A DNA stretch of 64,000 nt from Corynebacterium kefirresidentii (GCA_002154655.1 NGUZ01000005.1:1-64000), one strand, 5' to 3'; counted from the stretch's first letter, positions 1-11,867 are shown. The notes: a model not told the origin generated them from the letters alone. Program-made: numbers and translations.

Positions 1-91
1 CCAAATCTAACCCCCGCGACACGCCGAGCCAGACACACATTTTGACCCTTAACCCGCGAATAAACTCGGAATACTTATTGGTTGAAGTCAT
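1..91 (-). CDS. 5' end of an unidentified gene leaving the left edge
   Basis: An open frame starts with ATG at 91 on the minus strand and runs without a stop to base 1, giving 30 residues that begin MTSTNKYSEF. A TAGGGT hexamer (minus strand, 99-104) sits 7 nt before the ATG, the same spacing seen at many leaderless starts in this window. The fragment is too short to assign to a family. It could be a chance open frame; the promoter spacing is the main support. Confidence 0.35.
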   Translation of the reverse strand, partial: MTSTNKYSEFIRGLRVKMCVWLGVSRGLDL

Positions 92-170
92 GCACGCCAC
101 CCTACACTTCGTCGCATGTGTTCGCCGTATACCGTGAACATCCAATGATGATGGGTGGAAAACGAAAAAT

Positions 171-190
171 CGCCCACCTAGAGGTGGGCG
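171..190 (-). terminator. Intrinsic terminator of tRNA-Gly
   Basis: A near-perfect inverted repeat (CGCCCACCT / AGGTGGGCG) is followed, in the minus direction, by ATTTTTCG. It lies just downstream of the tRNA-Gly 3' end and would end that transcript. Confidence 0.75.
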
Positions 191-195
191 AAAAC

Positions 196-270
196 TGGAG
201 GGAATGACGGGAATCGAACCCGCGTCTTCAGCTTGGAAGGCTGAGGTATTAGCCACTATACGACATTCCC
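196..270 (-). tRNA. tRNA-Gly (anticodon TCC)
   Basis: Read on the minus strand, the acceptor arm GGGAATG pairs with CATTCCC. The anticodon arm is CAGC-CTTCCAA-GCTG with anticodon TCC, and the T arm contains GGTTCGATTCC. The 3' CCA is encoded (complement of 196-198). The cloverleaf is complete and an intrinsic terminator follows. Confidence 0.95.
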
Positions 271-392
271 ACAACGCGCTATATCAACGCTGGGCCATAC
301 TTTAGCGCAACCGCGGCCAAAAAAGAAAATAGGGAACTAGGCTGGCGTCTGAGCCGTTGTTATAAGAGGAACGGACCTATCTATAGAAAGCG

Positions 393-1208
393 ATGATCAT
401 AGTGGGAATTTTGCTCGTTGCGCTGGCAATTGGTGGAGGCGCCTGGTTTCTTTCCTCCCGTAGCTCTCACAAACGTCGGGAAGAACGCGAGGCACAGCAA
501 TTGGCCGATGCACAGGCTGATGCACGTCGGTGGATTGAACGCCTGGGTGGCCAAGTAATGCAGATTTCTGGCACGGATTCTGCCTCCCAGCAAGCGATGG
601 CTGATGCTTCTGAACGGTTCACTGCAGCTAACGCGGCGATTTCGCGTGCTACTACCGCCAAGCAGGCGAATTTGGCGCGCGAGTCTGCCCTGGAAGGCAT
701 GCATTATGTGAATGCCGCGCGCGAAATTATGGGCATGAACCCAGGCCCAGAGCTCCCGCCGCTGGAGGGGCAGCGTGCGGCTGGCAAGGTGACGGAAGAG
801 CGTACGGTCGAAGCGAATGGCCAGGAGATTACGGCCTCACCATATGCTTCTGCGAATACTCCCAACTACTACCCGGGTGGAATCGTGGCAGGGCGTCCGG
901 TTCCGGCAGGTTGGTACTCCCGTCCATGGTGGGCCGATGCGCTGCACACCGGCGTGTGGATGGTGGGCTACTCCATGATGTTTAATGCCCTATTCTCTGG
1001 CATGTCGGGCATTGGCTACTCTGCGGCTGCTGCAGAAAGCGGCGATTGGGGCGGTCCCGATGGTATGGGTGATGCTGGCGACTTTGGTGGCGACGCCGGT
1101 GATGCTGGCGACGTTGGTGGCGGCGATGATGGCGGCGGTTTCTTCGATGGTCTAACTGACGGCGACGGTGACGGCTTCTTTGATGGAATGTTTGATTTCG
1201 ATTTCTAG
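393..1208 (+). CDS. Membrane-anchored Asp/Gly-rich protein, DUF1542-like
   Basis: This 271-residue protein starts with a hydrophobic segment (about residues 2-21) followed by a basic SSHKRREER stretch, so it is probably a single-pass anchor. Residues 30-125 are Ala-rich and predicted helical (AAREIMGM near the end), a weak resemblance to DUF1542-type repeats. The middle is Pro/Tyr-rich (NYYPGG). The last 60 residues are almost entirely Gly, Asp and Phe, ending FDGMFDFDF. It stands alone between two tRNA genes. The function is unknown; the acidic tail could bind cations or a partner, which is speculation. Confidence 0.75.
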   Translation: MIIVGILLVALAIGGGAWFLSSRSSHKRREEREAQQLADAQADARRWIERLGGQVMQISGTDSASQQAMADASERFTAANAAISRATTAKQANLARESALEGMHYVNAAREIMGMNPGPELPPLEGQRAAGKVTEERTVEANGQEITASPYASANTPNYYPGGIVAGRPVPAGWYSRPWWADALHTGVWMVGYSMMFNALFSGMSGIGYSAAAAESGDWGGPDGMGDAGDFGGDAGDAGDVGGGDDGGGFFDGLTDGDGDGFFDGMFDFDF

Positions 1209-1342
1209 CTGAAGTGCTGTCAAAATCGGCCGCTGGGCTGCGTTTATACCTTTAAGTGGGGGTCCGTTTAGGAGATTTAAAACGGACACGGTACACTGTC
1301 TCAGGTATGCAACGCAGCCAAGGTTACTTGGTGGCCTACATA

Positions 1343-1416
1343 CGGGGCGTGGCGCAGTTTGGTAGCGCACCTGCTTTGGGAGCAGGGGGTCGCAGGTTCA
1401 AATCCTGTCGCCCCGA
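1343..1416 (+). tRNA. tRNA-Pro (anticodon TGG)
   Basis: The acceptor stem CGGGGCG pairs with CGCCCCG at 1409-1415, followed by discriminator A. The D loop contains AGTTTGGTAGCGC, the anticodon arm is CTGC-TTTGGGA-GCAG (anticodon TGG), and the T arm carries GGTTCAAATCC. CCA is not encoded. A TACACT hexamer at 1292-1297 could be the -10 element. Confidence 0.95.
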
Positions 1417-1421
1417 CGTAT

Positions 1422-1467
1422 GGGGGTCTGGAAATGCCCTAATAAGGATTTCCGGACCCCCTTTAAG
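1422..1467 (+). terminator. Intrinsic terminator after tRNA-Pro
   Basis: GGGGGTCTGGAAAT (1422-1435) pairs with ATTTCCGGACCCCC (1448-1461), apart from one G-T pair, and is followed by TTTAAGTTT. It separates tRNA-Pro from tig. Confidence 0.85.
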
Positions 1468-1506
1468 TTTATGTACGTAAAACAATGAAGCCAGGGAGAT
1501 TCACTC

Positions 1507-2865
1507 GTGAAGACCACCGTAGACAAGCTGAGCGATACCCGCGTTAAGCTCACCGTCAACGTTCCGTTTGCGGAGCTGGACCAGGAAATCGATCAAGCTT
1601 ACGCGGCAATCGCGCAGCAGGTTTCTATTCCAGGTTTCCGAAAGGGCAAGGCACCGCGCCAGCTTATTGACGCTCGCTTCGGCCGCGGCCCCATCCTGGA
1701 GCAGGTTGTCAATGACATGCTGCCTTCCCGTTACGAGCAGGCAGTCAAGGAAAACGATCTGAAGGTTATCGGCCAGCCGGACGTTGATATTTCCAAGATT
1801 GAGGATAAAGACTTCGTGGAGTTCACCGCCGAGGTTGATATCCGCCCTGAGTTCGAGGTTCCAGACTTCTCCAAGATCTCCGTTACCGTCCCGGCCCTGA
1901 AGGCTGACGAAGAGGACGTCGACAAGGCTCTGGAGGAGTTGGCAGAGCGTTTCGGTGAGCTCAAGGACACCAAGCGCAAGATGAAGACCGGCGACTACGC
2001 AATCATCGACATCACCGCTGAGATTGACGGCGAGAAGATCGAGGACGCTTCCACTGAGGGCCTGTCCTACCGTATCGGTGACGATGACCTCATCAAGGGC
2101 CTAGACACTGCCTTGCGTGGTATGAAGACCGGTGAGGATAACGAGTTCACCTCCACCATCCAGTCTGGCGAGCACAAGGACGAAGAGGCCACCATCAAGG
2201 TCCACGTCCAGCAGTCCAAGGAGCGCAAGCTGCCGGCTATGGACGATGAGTTCGCTCAGATGGCTTCCGAGTTCGACACCATGGATGAACTGCGCGAATC
2301 CACCAAGACCCAGGTGGAGGAGACCAAGAAGGCGGAGCAGGCTGCCCAGATTCGCGATGAGGTCTTGAAGTCCGCGCTCTCCGAGGTCGAATTCGAACTG
2401 CCGCAGTCCGTGGTGGACGAGCAGGCTCACTCCCAGCTGCACCAGATCCTGGGCCAGCTGGCTCACGATGAGAAGGCACTGGCTCAGCTGCTTGAGGCAC
2501 AGGGCACCTCCCGCGAGGAGTTTGATAAGCAGACTCGCGAGCAGGCAGAAGAGTCCGTGCGCACCCAGCTGTTCCTTGACGCTGTAGCAGAGAAGGAAGA
2601 GCCGGAAGTTTCCCAGCAGGAGCTGACCGACCACATCCTGTTCACCGCTCAGTCCTACGGCATGGACCCGAACCAGTTCATCCAGCAGCTGCAGTCCAAC
2701 GGCCAGATCGCAAACCTCTTCTCTGACGTGCGCCGTGGCAAGGCACTGGCTGCCGCTATCTGCCGCACCACCGTCAAGGATGAAGAGGGCAATAAGGTTG
2801 ACGTTGACCAGTACTTCGGTGAAATCGAAGAAGAGGACGCTGCAGAAGCTTCCGAGGAGAAGTAA
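1507..2865 (+). CDS. tig: Trigger factor, ribosome-associated chaperone and prolyl isomerase
   Basis: Trigger factor binds ribosomal protein L23 at the exit tunnel and holds nascent chains. The 452-residue length is normal. The N-terminal ribosome-binding domain carries the signature [10 protein letters not shown] (about residues 45-54). The FKBP-type isomerase domain follows (GDYAIIDI, then [13 protein letters not shown]). The C-terminal domain is helical and Gln/Glu-rich and ends in an acidic tail. The start is GTG at 1507, with AGGGAG about 9 nt upstream; the next in-frame ATG would cut into the ribosome-binding domain. It is a single gene with its own terminator. In this order of genes tig precedes the Clp protease genes, with the nrd block in between. 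Confidence 0.97.
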   Translation: MKTTVDKLSDTRVKLTVNVPFAELDQEIDQAYAAIAQQVSIPGFRKGKAPRQLIDARFGRGPILEQVVNDMLPSRYEQAVKENDLKVIGQPDVDISKIEDKDFVEFTAEVDIRPEFEVPDFSKISVTVPALKADEEDVDKALEELAERFGELKDTKRKMKTGDYAIIDITAEIDGEKIEDASTEGLSYRIGDDDLIKGLDTALRGMKTGEDNEFTSTIQSGEHKDEEATIKVHVQQSKERKLPAMDDEFAQMASEFDTMDELRESTKTQVEETKKAEQAAQIRDEVLKSALSEVEFELPQSVVDEQAHSQLHQILGQLAHDEKALAQLLEAQGTSREEFDKQTREQAEESVRTQLFLDAVAEKEEPEVSQQELTDHILFTAQSYGMDPNQFIQQLQSNGQIANLFSDVRRGKALAAAICRTTVKDEEGNKVDVDQYFGEIEEEDAAEASEEK

Positions 2866-2916
2866 TCTCCCGCTTGTAACGCGCTGCTGCCACATGTGTG
2901 GTGGCGAGCGCGCATG

Positions 2917-2963
2917 AAACCCCGGATTCAGGTAACTCAAGGATGAGCCTGAATCCGGGGTTT
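2917..2963. terminator. Intrinsic terminator after tig
   Basis: A perfect 16-bp stem, AAACCCCGGATTCAGG (2917-2932) with its complement at 2948-2963, ends in TTT. Being symmetrical, it can also stop minus-strand transcription arriving from the gene at 3039-3620. A second hairpin (ACGCCCTCT 2976-2984 / 3006-3014) lies between them without a T run. Confidence 0.85.
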
Positions 2964-3038
2964 GTGTCATTGTGAACGCCCTCTAGGAGTCTTTGAGTAC
3001 TTCGAAGAGGGCGTGATGTGTGTTGGCTGGGGATACCG

Positions 3039-3620
3039 CTAGCCGTTCTTGGCTCTAAAGGCCTCGTCGGTCAACTGCAGTAAGCGCATAACGTAATCCT
3101 TGACAAAGTCTGCGGTACGTTGATTGAGATGTCCGGACTCTTCGAAAAGGGTGGGGGATTGGCCCAGAAATACTTCGGGCTGACCAGGGAGCGGCATGTC
3201 GAAGTAGGACAGAGCGAGGCGAAGGTTCTTCTGTGAACTGTAGCCGCCCATGCGGCCTACAGAGTGGCTAATGATACCTGCGGGAAGGTTCTTCCACGCC
3301 ACATCTGAGTTGGGTTTAGAGCCGATGTCCACTGCGTTTTTGAGGCAGGCAGGGATAGTGCGGTTGTTCTCTGGCGTAATGAAGAGGATCCCGCTCGAGT
3401 TCTTGATGGTCTCGCGAAAGGTGGTGTACTCAGCCGGAGTGGGCTTGTCCGTGACGGCGGGGTCATCGTAGTCGAAGTCATAGAGCGGCAAGTCACGGAT
3501 TTCCACGATGTTTGCCTCGTAGCCTTCAGGGATCATCGTGAGCACCTCGTGTGCAATCTTGCGTGCAAATGACTCTCGGCGCAGGCTGCCGACGATAACG
3601 CTGATACGTGGGGTGGTCAT
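3039..3620 (-). CDS. NAD(P)H-dependent FMN reductase
   Basis: This 193-residue flavodoxin-fold protein belongs to the NADPH-dependent FMN reductase family, which reduces bound or free flavin with NAD(P)H. The FMN phosphate loop GSLRRESFARK is at residues 12-22. The family signature around TPENNRTIPACLKNAVD corresponds to the usual PEYNxSxPxxLKNAID. A GAAGG ribosome site precedes the ATG. It is the last gene of a minus-strand run with nrdI, nrdE, nrdF and a 90-aa gene, only 39 nt after that gene's stop. Its place suggests, but does not show, that it supplies electrons to the flavodoxin NrdI. It could equally be an unrelated azoreductase or quinone reductase. Confidence 0.9.
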   Translation of the reverse strand: MTTPRISVIVGSLRRESFARKIAHEVLTMIPEGYEANIVEIRDLPLYDFDYDDPAVTDKPTPAEYTTFRETIKNSSGILFITPENNRTIPACLKNAVDIGSKPNSDVAWKNLPAGIISHSVGRMGGYSSQKNLRLALSYFDMPLPGQPEVFLGQSPTLFEESGHLNQRTADFVKDYVMRLLQLTDEAFRAKNG

Positions 3621-3659
3621 GGTAAACCTTCTTTCTTAGTTGGGTGTAGGGAGACGTGG

Positions 3660-7228
<3,569 letters not shown>

Positions 7229-7239
7229 CTTGTGGGGGA

Positions 7240-7677
7240 TTAATGGGGTGTCATCGTTAGCTGCTTTTGCTGCTCCCAAAACTTCTGAAGGCCCTGCTTT
7301 ACGGCGGCGATGTCCTTCTGGGTGCCGAGAAGCTCGAAGTGATACAGCTCCGGTACGTGGCACTTGGCGGAAATGATGCGTCCGGCGACGCAGTAAGCAC
7401 TTCCGAAGTTGGTATTCCCTGAGGTAATAACGCCCCGGATAAAGGAGCGGTTGATTGGGTCATTGAGGAAGTCGATGACCTGTTTGGGGACTGCGCGTTT
7501 GAGCGAGCCGCCGCCGTAGGTGGGAACGATGAGTACGTACGGGTGTGAAACCTGGATCATCCCGGTTTTCTTGGGGCGCAGTGGAATGCGCACCGCGGGT
7601 CTATCTAAGCGTTCGACGAATCTTTTCGTGTTCTCTGAAACGCTGGAAAAGTACACCAAATCTGGTGAGTCTGACAT
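7240..7677 (-). CDS. nrdI: NrdI flavodoxin-like activase of class Ib ribonucleotide reductase
   Basis: NrdI is a small flavoprotein that delivers the oxidant needed to assemble the Mn(III)2-tyrosyl radical in NrdF. The 145-residue product has the family N-terminus [19 protein letters not shown] with the FMN-phosphate loop SSVSENT. Further motifs are VPTYGGG and [18 protein letters not shown], with the characteristic GNTNFG flavin loop. I chose ATG at 7677 ([10 protein letters not shown]), since the extra upstream residues have no family similarity. It is first in the nrdI-nrdE-nrdF order. No nrdH thioredoxin-like gene lies beside it, unlike many nrdHIEF loci. Confidence 0.93.
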   Translation of the reverse strand: MSDSPDLVYFSSVSENTKRFVERLDRPAVRIPLRPKKTGMIQVSHPYVLIVPTYGGGSLKRAVPKQVIDFLNDPINRSFIRGVITSGNTNFGSAYCVAGRIISAKCHVPELYHFELLGTQKDIAAVKQGLQKFWEQQKQLTMTPH

Positions 7678-7736
7678 GGCAATCCTGCTCATCCTGGCCT
7701 TAGCCATAAGTGGGGTAGGTGATATTCGAAAAGACT

Positions 7737-7778
7737 AACTACGCAATGCCGTAGTTGCAACTACGGTCTAACGTAGTT
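7737..7778. promoter_or_regulatory. Two tandem 20-bp palindromes upstream of nrdI
   Basis: The half-site AACTACG is followed 6 nt later by CGTAGTT at 7737-7756, and the same arrangement recurs at 7759-7778 with a different spacer. The two palindromes start 22 bp apart, about two helical turns, as expected for side-by-side dimers of one regulator. They lie 60-100 bp before the nrdI start and after the end of the mntR-like gene. They do not match the usual NrdR box (ACAC...GTGT) closely, so the binding protein is unknown. Confidence 0.75.
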
Positions 7779-7822
7779 TTGAAAAGGGCAGGTGAGAGCA
7801 GGATTAATGCAAAGGGGAATGT

Positions 7823-8503
7823 CTAAAGGTTGTGGTTTGCTACAAACACTGCGTCGGTAGCTGGGCGTCCAAGTACTACCCACTGAGTGCCGCCGGCCAC
7901 CTGTATTTCGAGAGAATCTGAAAAGGGCGCTCCCTCGCGCGTGCTAAGAACAGCCCCAGTGACAATGCCGCGCTCTTCAAGGAACTTCAGCAGTTGTGGG
8001 TCGGAATCGGAAATGCGTTCCACGGTCACCTGCGATTGTGCACCGCTGTCGGTGAGGCGATGCGCACTGGGGATGGTGATCTGTCCATCAACCGTAGGGA
8101 TAGGATCGCCGTGCGGATCCCTAGTGGGGTAATCAAGGAACTTATCCACACGTTCTATGAGCATGTCAGACACCGCGTGTTCGAGATTTTCGGCTTCATT
8201 ATGGACTTCGTCCCAGGTGTAGCCCAATGCTTGAACCAAAAAAGACTCAAGCAATCGGTGACGGCGCACCATGACCAATGCGTACTGCCTGCCAAGTTCG
8301 GTTAACTCCACAGAGCCATAGGGCGTGTGTGACACGAGCCCTTGCTTCGCCATTTTGCGCACTGCATCGGAAACCGAGGAGAGCTTGAGTCCCAGCTGTT
8401 TCGCTATAAGCGTGGCGGTAACGGGCTCGGATGACCATTCCTTTAGCCCCCAGATAGCTTTCAAATAGTTCTGGGTACTGGTGGACAGCTCGGAAACAGA
8501 CAT
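7823..8503 (-). CDS. mntR: DtxR-family metal-dependent repressor, manganese type
   Basis: This 226-residue regulator has the DtxR layout: a winged helix (residues 8-70; LSSVSDAVRKMAKQGLV recognition region), a metal-binding dimer domain (RRHRLLESFL, then HNEAENLEH), and a C-terminal FeoA/SH3-like domain (about 150-226). In the sequence HNEAENLEH, the position of DtxR Cys102 is Glu105. Replacement of that Cys by an acid is typical of manganese sensors rather than iron sensors. TAACAT lies 6 nt before the ATG (leaderless layout). It sits just upstream of a class Ib ribonucleotide reductase, a manganese enzyme, on the same strand. The symbol is given by family and this residue; targets are not shown. 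Confidence 0.85.
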   Translation of the reverse strand: MSVSELSTSTQNYLKAIWGLKEWSSEPVTATLIAKQLGLKLSSVSDAVRKMAKQGLVSHTPYGSVELTELGRQYALVMVRRHRLLESFLVQALGYTWDEVHNEAENLEHAVSDMLIERVDKFLDYPTRDPHGDPIPTVDGQITIPSAHRLTDSGAQSQVTVERISDSDPQLLKFLEERGIVTGAVLSTREGAPFSDSLEIQVAGGTQWVVLGRPATDAVFVANHNL

Positions 8504-8531
8504 GAGTAAATGTTAACCCAGCTTCCGTGTG

Positions 8532-8613
8532 CGCCTTTGGCGCTGTGGCCCAACGCTCATAGCGAACAGAGGCCAAGTTTGAGAGGAATGCCGGTAAGGT
8601 GGGGCCAGTTAAA
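8532..8613 (+). promoter_or_regulatory. clpP1P2 control region: two ClgR-like sites and a SigH-like promoter
   Basis: CGC-N5-GCG occurs at 8532-8542 (CGCCTTTGGCG) and 8554-8564 (CGCTCATAGCG), 22 bp apart. The second fits the corynebacterial ClgR core CGCYNANRGCG fully, the first at all but one base. Downstream, GGAAT at 8585-8589 and GTTAAA at 8608-8613 are separated by 18 nt, matching the SigH-type GGAAT-N17-20-GTT promoter. ClgR and SigH control of clpP1P2 is established in C. glutamicum; here it is inferred from the sites. Confidence 0.8.
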
Positions 8614-8641
8614 GCATTCTTCACTTGAAGGAGAACCACTA

Positions 8642-9241
8642 ATGTCTGAGAAGATTTCAATGAACTCGTCGTCTACAGGTATGAATCTGAGCGATAGCGT
8701 GTACGAGCGCCTGTTGCGCGAGCGCATTATCTTCCTGGGAACCCAGGTCGATGATGAGATTGCGAATAAGCTGTGCGCCCAGATCCTCCTGCTGTCCGCC
8801 GAGGACCCCACTCGCGACATTTCGCTCTACATCAACTCCCCGGGTGGCTCTGTCACTGCGGGCATGGCTATTTATGACACCATGAAGTACTCGCCGTGCG
8901 ATATCGCCACTTACGGTATGGGCTTGGCAGCTTCCATGGGCCAGTTCCTGCTTTCCGGCGGTACCAAGGGTAAGCGCTACGCGCTGCCGCACGCTCGCAT
9001 TATGATGCACCAGCCTTCCGCTGGTGTCGGTGGTACCGCTGCGGATATCGCCATCCAGGCTGAGCAGTTCGCTCAGACTAAGCGCGAGATGGCCGAGCTC
9101 ATTGCAGAGCACACCGGCCAGACTTTTGAGCAGATCACCAAAGACTCCGATCGCGACCGTTGGATGACCGCACAGCAGGCCAAGGAGTACGGCATTGTTG
9201 ACCATGTCATTGAATCCGTCAACGGCCCGTTGAGCAACTAG
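8642..9241 (+). CDS. clpP1: ATP-dependent Clp protease proteolytic subunit 1
   Basis: ClpP subunits form the barrel protease fed by ClpX or ClpC. The 199-residue product has the family block [17 protein letters not shown] and [11 protein letters not shown]. The catalytic Ser is in [14 protein letters not shown], the His in RIMMHQP, and the Asp in the [18 protein letters not shown] tail. The ATG at 8642 follows GAAGGAGAA at a good distance; upstream open frame overlaps the promoter and is not coding. A second copy, clpP2, follows after about 20 nt. Actinobacteria need both, since the active enzyme is a mixed ClpP1-ClpP2 barrel. Confidence 0.96.
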   Translation: MSEKISMNSSSTGMNLSDSVYERLLRERIIFLGTQVDDEIANKLCAQILLLSAEDPTRDISLYINSPGGSVTAGMAIYDTMKYSPCDIATYGMGLAASMGQFLLSGGTKGKRYALPHARIMMHQPSAGVGGTAADIAIQAEQFAQTKREMAELIAEHTGQTFEQITKDSDRDRWMTAQQAKEYGIVDHVIESVNGPLSN

Positions 9242-9261
9242 GGAATAAGGAGAAAATCACT

Positions 9262-9885
9262 ATGAATCAGTCCCAGATGCCAAGTTCCCGCTACGTTCTG
9301 CCGTCCTTCATTGAGCAGTCCGCACAGGGCACTAAGGAAACCAACCCATACTCCAAGCTTTTTGAAGAGCGCATCATCTTCCTGGGGACCCAGGTGGATG
9401 ATACTTCCGCCAATGACATCATGGCGCAGTTGCTAGTCCTGGAAAGCCAAGACCCGGACCGTGACATCACCATGTACATCAACTCGCCGGGTGGTTCCTT
9501 TACCGCGCTGATGGCTATTTATGACACCATGCGCTACGTGCGTCCTGACGTTCAGACCGTGTGCTTGGGCCAGGCTGCTTCCGCAGCAGCAGTGCTCCTA
9601 GCTGCGGGGGCGCCGGGCAAGCGCGCAGCGCTGCCAAACTCCCGCGTGCTTATCCACCAGCCGGCGACCCAGGGTACCCAAGGCCAGGTTTCTGACTTGG
9701 AGATCCAGGCCGCCGAGATTGAGCGCATGCGTAAGCTGATGGAAACCACCCTGTCTGAGCACACTGGTCGTACCGCTGAGCAGATCCGCATTGATACTGA
9801 CCGCGATAAGATTCTGACCGCTCAGGAGGCCGTTGAATACGGCATCATCGATACGGTCTTTGATTACCGCAAGCTCAATGCATAA
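9262..9885 (+). CDS. clpP2: ATP-dependent Clp protease proteolytic subunit 2
   Basis: The 207-residue partner of ClpP1 has a longer N-terminus ([13 protein letters not shown]), typical of ClpP2 in actinobacteria. The catalytic Ser lies in [16 protein letters not shown], the His in [12 protein letters not shown], and the Asp in [25 protein letters not shown] precedes the ATG. It is co-transcribed with clpP1 and followed by a strong terminator. Here it would share the ClgR/SigH-type control region upstream of clpP1. Confidence 0.96.
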   Translation: MNQSQMPSSRYVLPSFIEQSAQGTKETNPYSKLFEERIIFLGTQVDDTSANDIMAQLLVLESQDPDRDITMYINSPGGSFTALMAIYDTMRYVRPDVQTVCLGQAASAAAVLLAAGAPGKRAALPNSRVLIHQPATQGTQGQVSDLEIQAAEIERMRKLMETTLSEHTGRTAEQIRIDTDRDKILTAQEAVEYGIIDTVFDYRKLNA

Positions 9886-9909
9886 TTTGGAATAACGCTT
9901 TCCACGTGG

Positions 9910-9954
9910 CCCCTGCCATGCAACCGGCACTCCGGTTGCATGGCAGGGGTTTTC
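9910..9954 (+). terminator. Intrinsic terminator after clpP2
   Basis: A perfect 18-bp stem (9910-9927 / 9932-9949) with a 4-nt loop is followed by TTTT. It closes the clpP1-clpP2 operon. Confidence 0.9.
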
Positions 9955-10087
9955 TGCTTTTAAAGCAGGGAAGGGGGTGTCCTGTTGGCTCGCGCTGCAC
10001 CCGAATGGGGTATCTCTCTTCATACAATTTCTGCAGGTCGTTAGGTGAATTTCTATCGTGCGACACTAAACCTATAATGGTCGATTT

Positions 10088-11623
10088 GTGATTTACACCT
10101 CTAAGTGGTCATATATTTTTATGGAGAAACACACATCCGACGCGGCGGCTCAGGCCGCTGCGCCCACGCCGCAGAGCGGCGAACGCACATTCTTTGGGCA
10201 CCCTTGGGGATTGGCCAACCTCTTCGGCGTGGAAATGTGGGAGCGCTTTAGCTTCTATGGCATGCAAGCCCTTGTCTTGCTGTACATGTATTACGCCACT
10301 ACCGATGGTGGCCTCGGCCTAGACCGGGCGGACGCAACGTCTATCGTGGGAGCCTACGGTGGCTTGGTCTACATGGCCTGCTTGTTGGCTTCTCTTGTTG
10401 CTGACCGAGTCTTAGGTGCAGAACGCACACTGTTTTACTCGGCCAGCATGGTGATGCTTGGCCACATTGCTTTGGCGTTTATTCCCGCAATAACTGGTTT
10501 GGCCATTGGCCTCGTTCTTATCGCCATCGGCTCCGGCGGTGTTAAGACCACCGCGCAGGTCGTGCTTGGTGCCATGTACAGTCGCGATGATCCGCGCCGC
10601 GATGGTGGCTTCTCCATCTTTTATATGGGCGTTAATATCGGCGCTCTCGTTGGTCCACTGCTCACCACTGCCCTGTGGGGCTGGCAGGGTTTCCACTGGG
10701 GCTTTGGTATCGCAGCAATCGGCATGGCGCTCGGCCTGATTCAATATTCGCTCATGCGCAAGACCACTATCAAAGACGCGGGGCATGAGGTTCCAAACCC
10801 AGCGAGCTTCAAGCAATTGCTTATGGGTGTATTGGCAGTAGCGGCCATCATTGTGGTTATGGTTGTGGCACTGGCAACCGGCGCTATTCAGGTTGATTGG
10901 CTTTCTAATATTGTTACCGCGGTGGCACTTCTGGCTGCAGTTTATCTGTGGGTTCAGATGTATACCTCGAAGTTGGTGACTCGCGAAGAAAAGAACCGCC
11001 TGCTGGGCTTTATTCCGATGTTCATTTCCGGTGTTTTGTTCTTTGGTATCTTCCAGCAGCAGTTCACCGTTATGACGATTTATTCGGATGTGCGCCTAGA
11101 CCGTCACGTATTTGGCTGGGAGATCCCGCCATCACTCGTCCAGTCCATTAATCCAATCTTCATTGTTATTTTCTCCGCGGTCTTTGCAACGATGTGGACG
11201 AAGCTAGGGGATAGGCAGTGGTCCACCCCGGTAAAGTTTGGCGCTGCCAATATCGTCATCGGCATTTCCTTGTTCTTCTTCCTTCCTTTCTCGGGTGCGG
11301 AAGCGAACTCCACCCCGATGTATGTCATCATTTTCATTCTCTTCCTTTTCACCATGGCGGAGCTCCTCCTTTCGCCGGTGGGCAATGCCCTGGCTACCAA
11401 GGTGGCGCCAGAGGCATTCCCATCCCGCATGATGGCGGTATGGATGATGGCAGTGGCAATGGGCACATCCCTGGCTGGCTCTTTGGCTAGTTTCTACAAC
11501 CCAGATGATGCAGGCGCGGAGAATACCTTCTTTATCTCCCTTGGCGTTGTATCTATCGTGTTGGGCGGCATCTTGCTTGTCCTCAGCCGCTGGGTAGTAA
11601 AGAAGTTCTCTAGCTTCCGCTAA
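10088..11623 (+). CDS. Proton-coupled oligopeptide transporter (POT/PTR family)
   Basis: POT carriers import di- and tripeptides with protons through 12-14 membrane helices. The protein has the family motif VEMWERFSFYGMQALVLLY (ExxERFxYYG), SGGVKTTAQVVLGAMY, and the PTR2 signature FSIFYMGVNIGALVGP. The remainder is strongly hydrophobic and ends SRWVVKKFSSFR. The start is uncertain. TATAAT at 10073-10078 places transcription start near the GTG at 10088 (511 residues, leaderless), while the ATG at 10121 (500 residues) has no ribosome site. Both keep the transport core. It stands as a single gene with its own terminator. Confidence 0.9.
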   Translation: MIYTSKWSYIFMEKHTSDAAAQAAAPTPQSGERTFFGHPWGLANLFGVEMWERFSFYGMQALVLLYMYYATTDGGLGLDRADATSIVGAYGGLVYMACLLASLVADRVLGAERTLFYSASMVMLGHIALAFIPAITGLAIGLVLIAIGSGGVKTTAQVVLGAMYSRDDPRRDGGFSIFYMGVNIGALVGPLLTTALWGWQGFHWGFGIAAIGMALGLIQYSLMRKTTIKDAGHEVPNPASFKQLLMGVLAVAAIIVVMVVALATGAIQVDWLSNIVTAVALLAAVYLWVQMYTSKLVTREEKNRLLGFIPMFISGVLFFGIFQQQFTVMTIYSDVRLDRHVFGWEIPPSLVQSINPIFIVIFSAVFATMWTKLGDRQWSTPVKFGAANIVIGISLFFFLPFSGAEANSTPMYVIIFILFLFTMAELLLSPVGNALATKVAPEAFPSRMMAVWMMAVAMGTSLAGSLASFYNPDDAGAENTFFISLGVVSIVLGGILLVLSRWVVKKFSSFR

Positions 11624-11646
11624 GGGAAGTTAAAGCACCCCGAAAC

Positions 11647-11692
11647 GGGAGGTATGTCGATTCAACTGCGACATGCCTCCCTTAGTGGTTTT
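11647..11692 (+). terminator. Intrinsic terminator after the peptide transporter
   Basis: GGGAGGTATGTCG (11647-11659) pairs with CGACATGCCTCCC (11669-11681), with one mismatch, followed by TTAGTGGTTTTT. Confidence 0.8.
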
Positions 11693-11795
11693 TATCACTC
11701 AAGCTAAGCTGTGGGGGTAAAAGAATATAAGTATTCTAAGCAGGGCATTTCTAAGCCGGTGGAAACCCCAAAAGGCACGGTTCTATGCTGCGGTA

Positions 11796-11867
11796 GGTTA
11801 ACTAAAGGTTAACCAAAGAAAACGTTAAAGAAAAGCAATTGTCTATGGTCCGAGGCTGGAGTATTCT
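11796..11867 (+). promoter_or_regulatory. pit promoter with an 11-bp direct repeat (Pho-box-like)
   Basis: GGTTAAC occurs at 11796-11802 and again at 11807-11813, exactly 11 bp apart (GGTTAACTAAA / GGTTAACCAAA). Downstream is TTGTCT at 11839-11844, a 17-nt spacer and TATTCT at 11862-11867, a credible -35/-10 pair. PhoB/PhoP-family response regulators bind direct repeats with 11-bp period upstream of the -35. The next gene is a phosphate permease, so the corynebacterial PhoR is the obvious candidate; this is inference. The rest of the 320-bp gap holds only the terminator at its left end. Confidence 0.65.

Noticed and set aside
7737..7778. Standard NrdR boxes before nrdI
   Set aside because: The half-site is AACTACG rather than ACACTA-type sequences; kept as an unidentified double operator.
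8142..8150. A third TTATCCACA 9-mer, inside the mntR-like gene
   Set aside because: It is a single copy within coding sequence; expected by chance in a window of this size.
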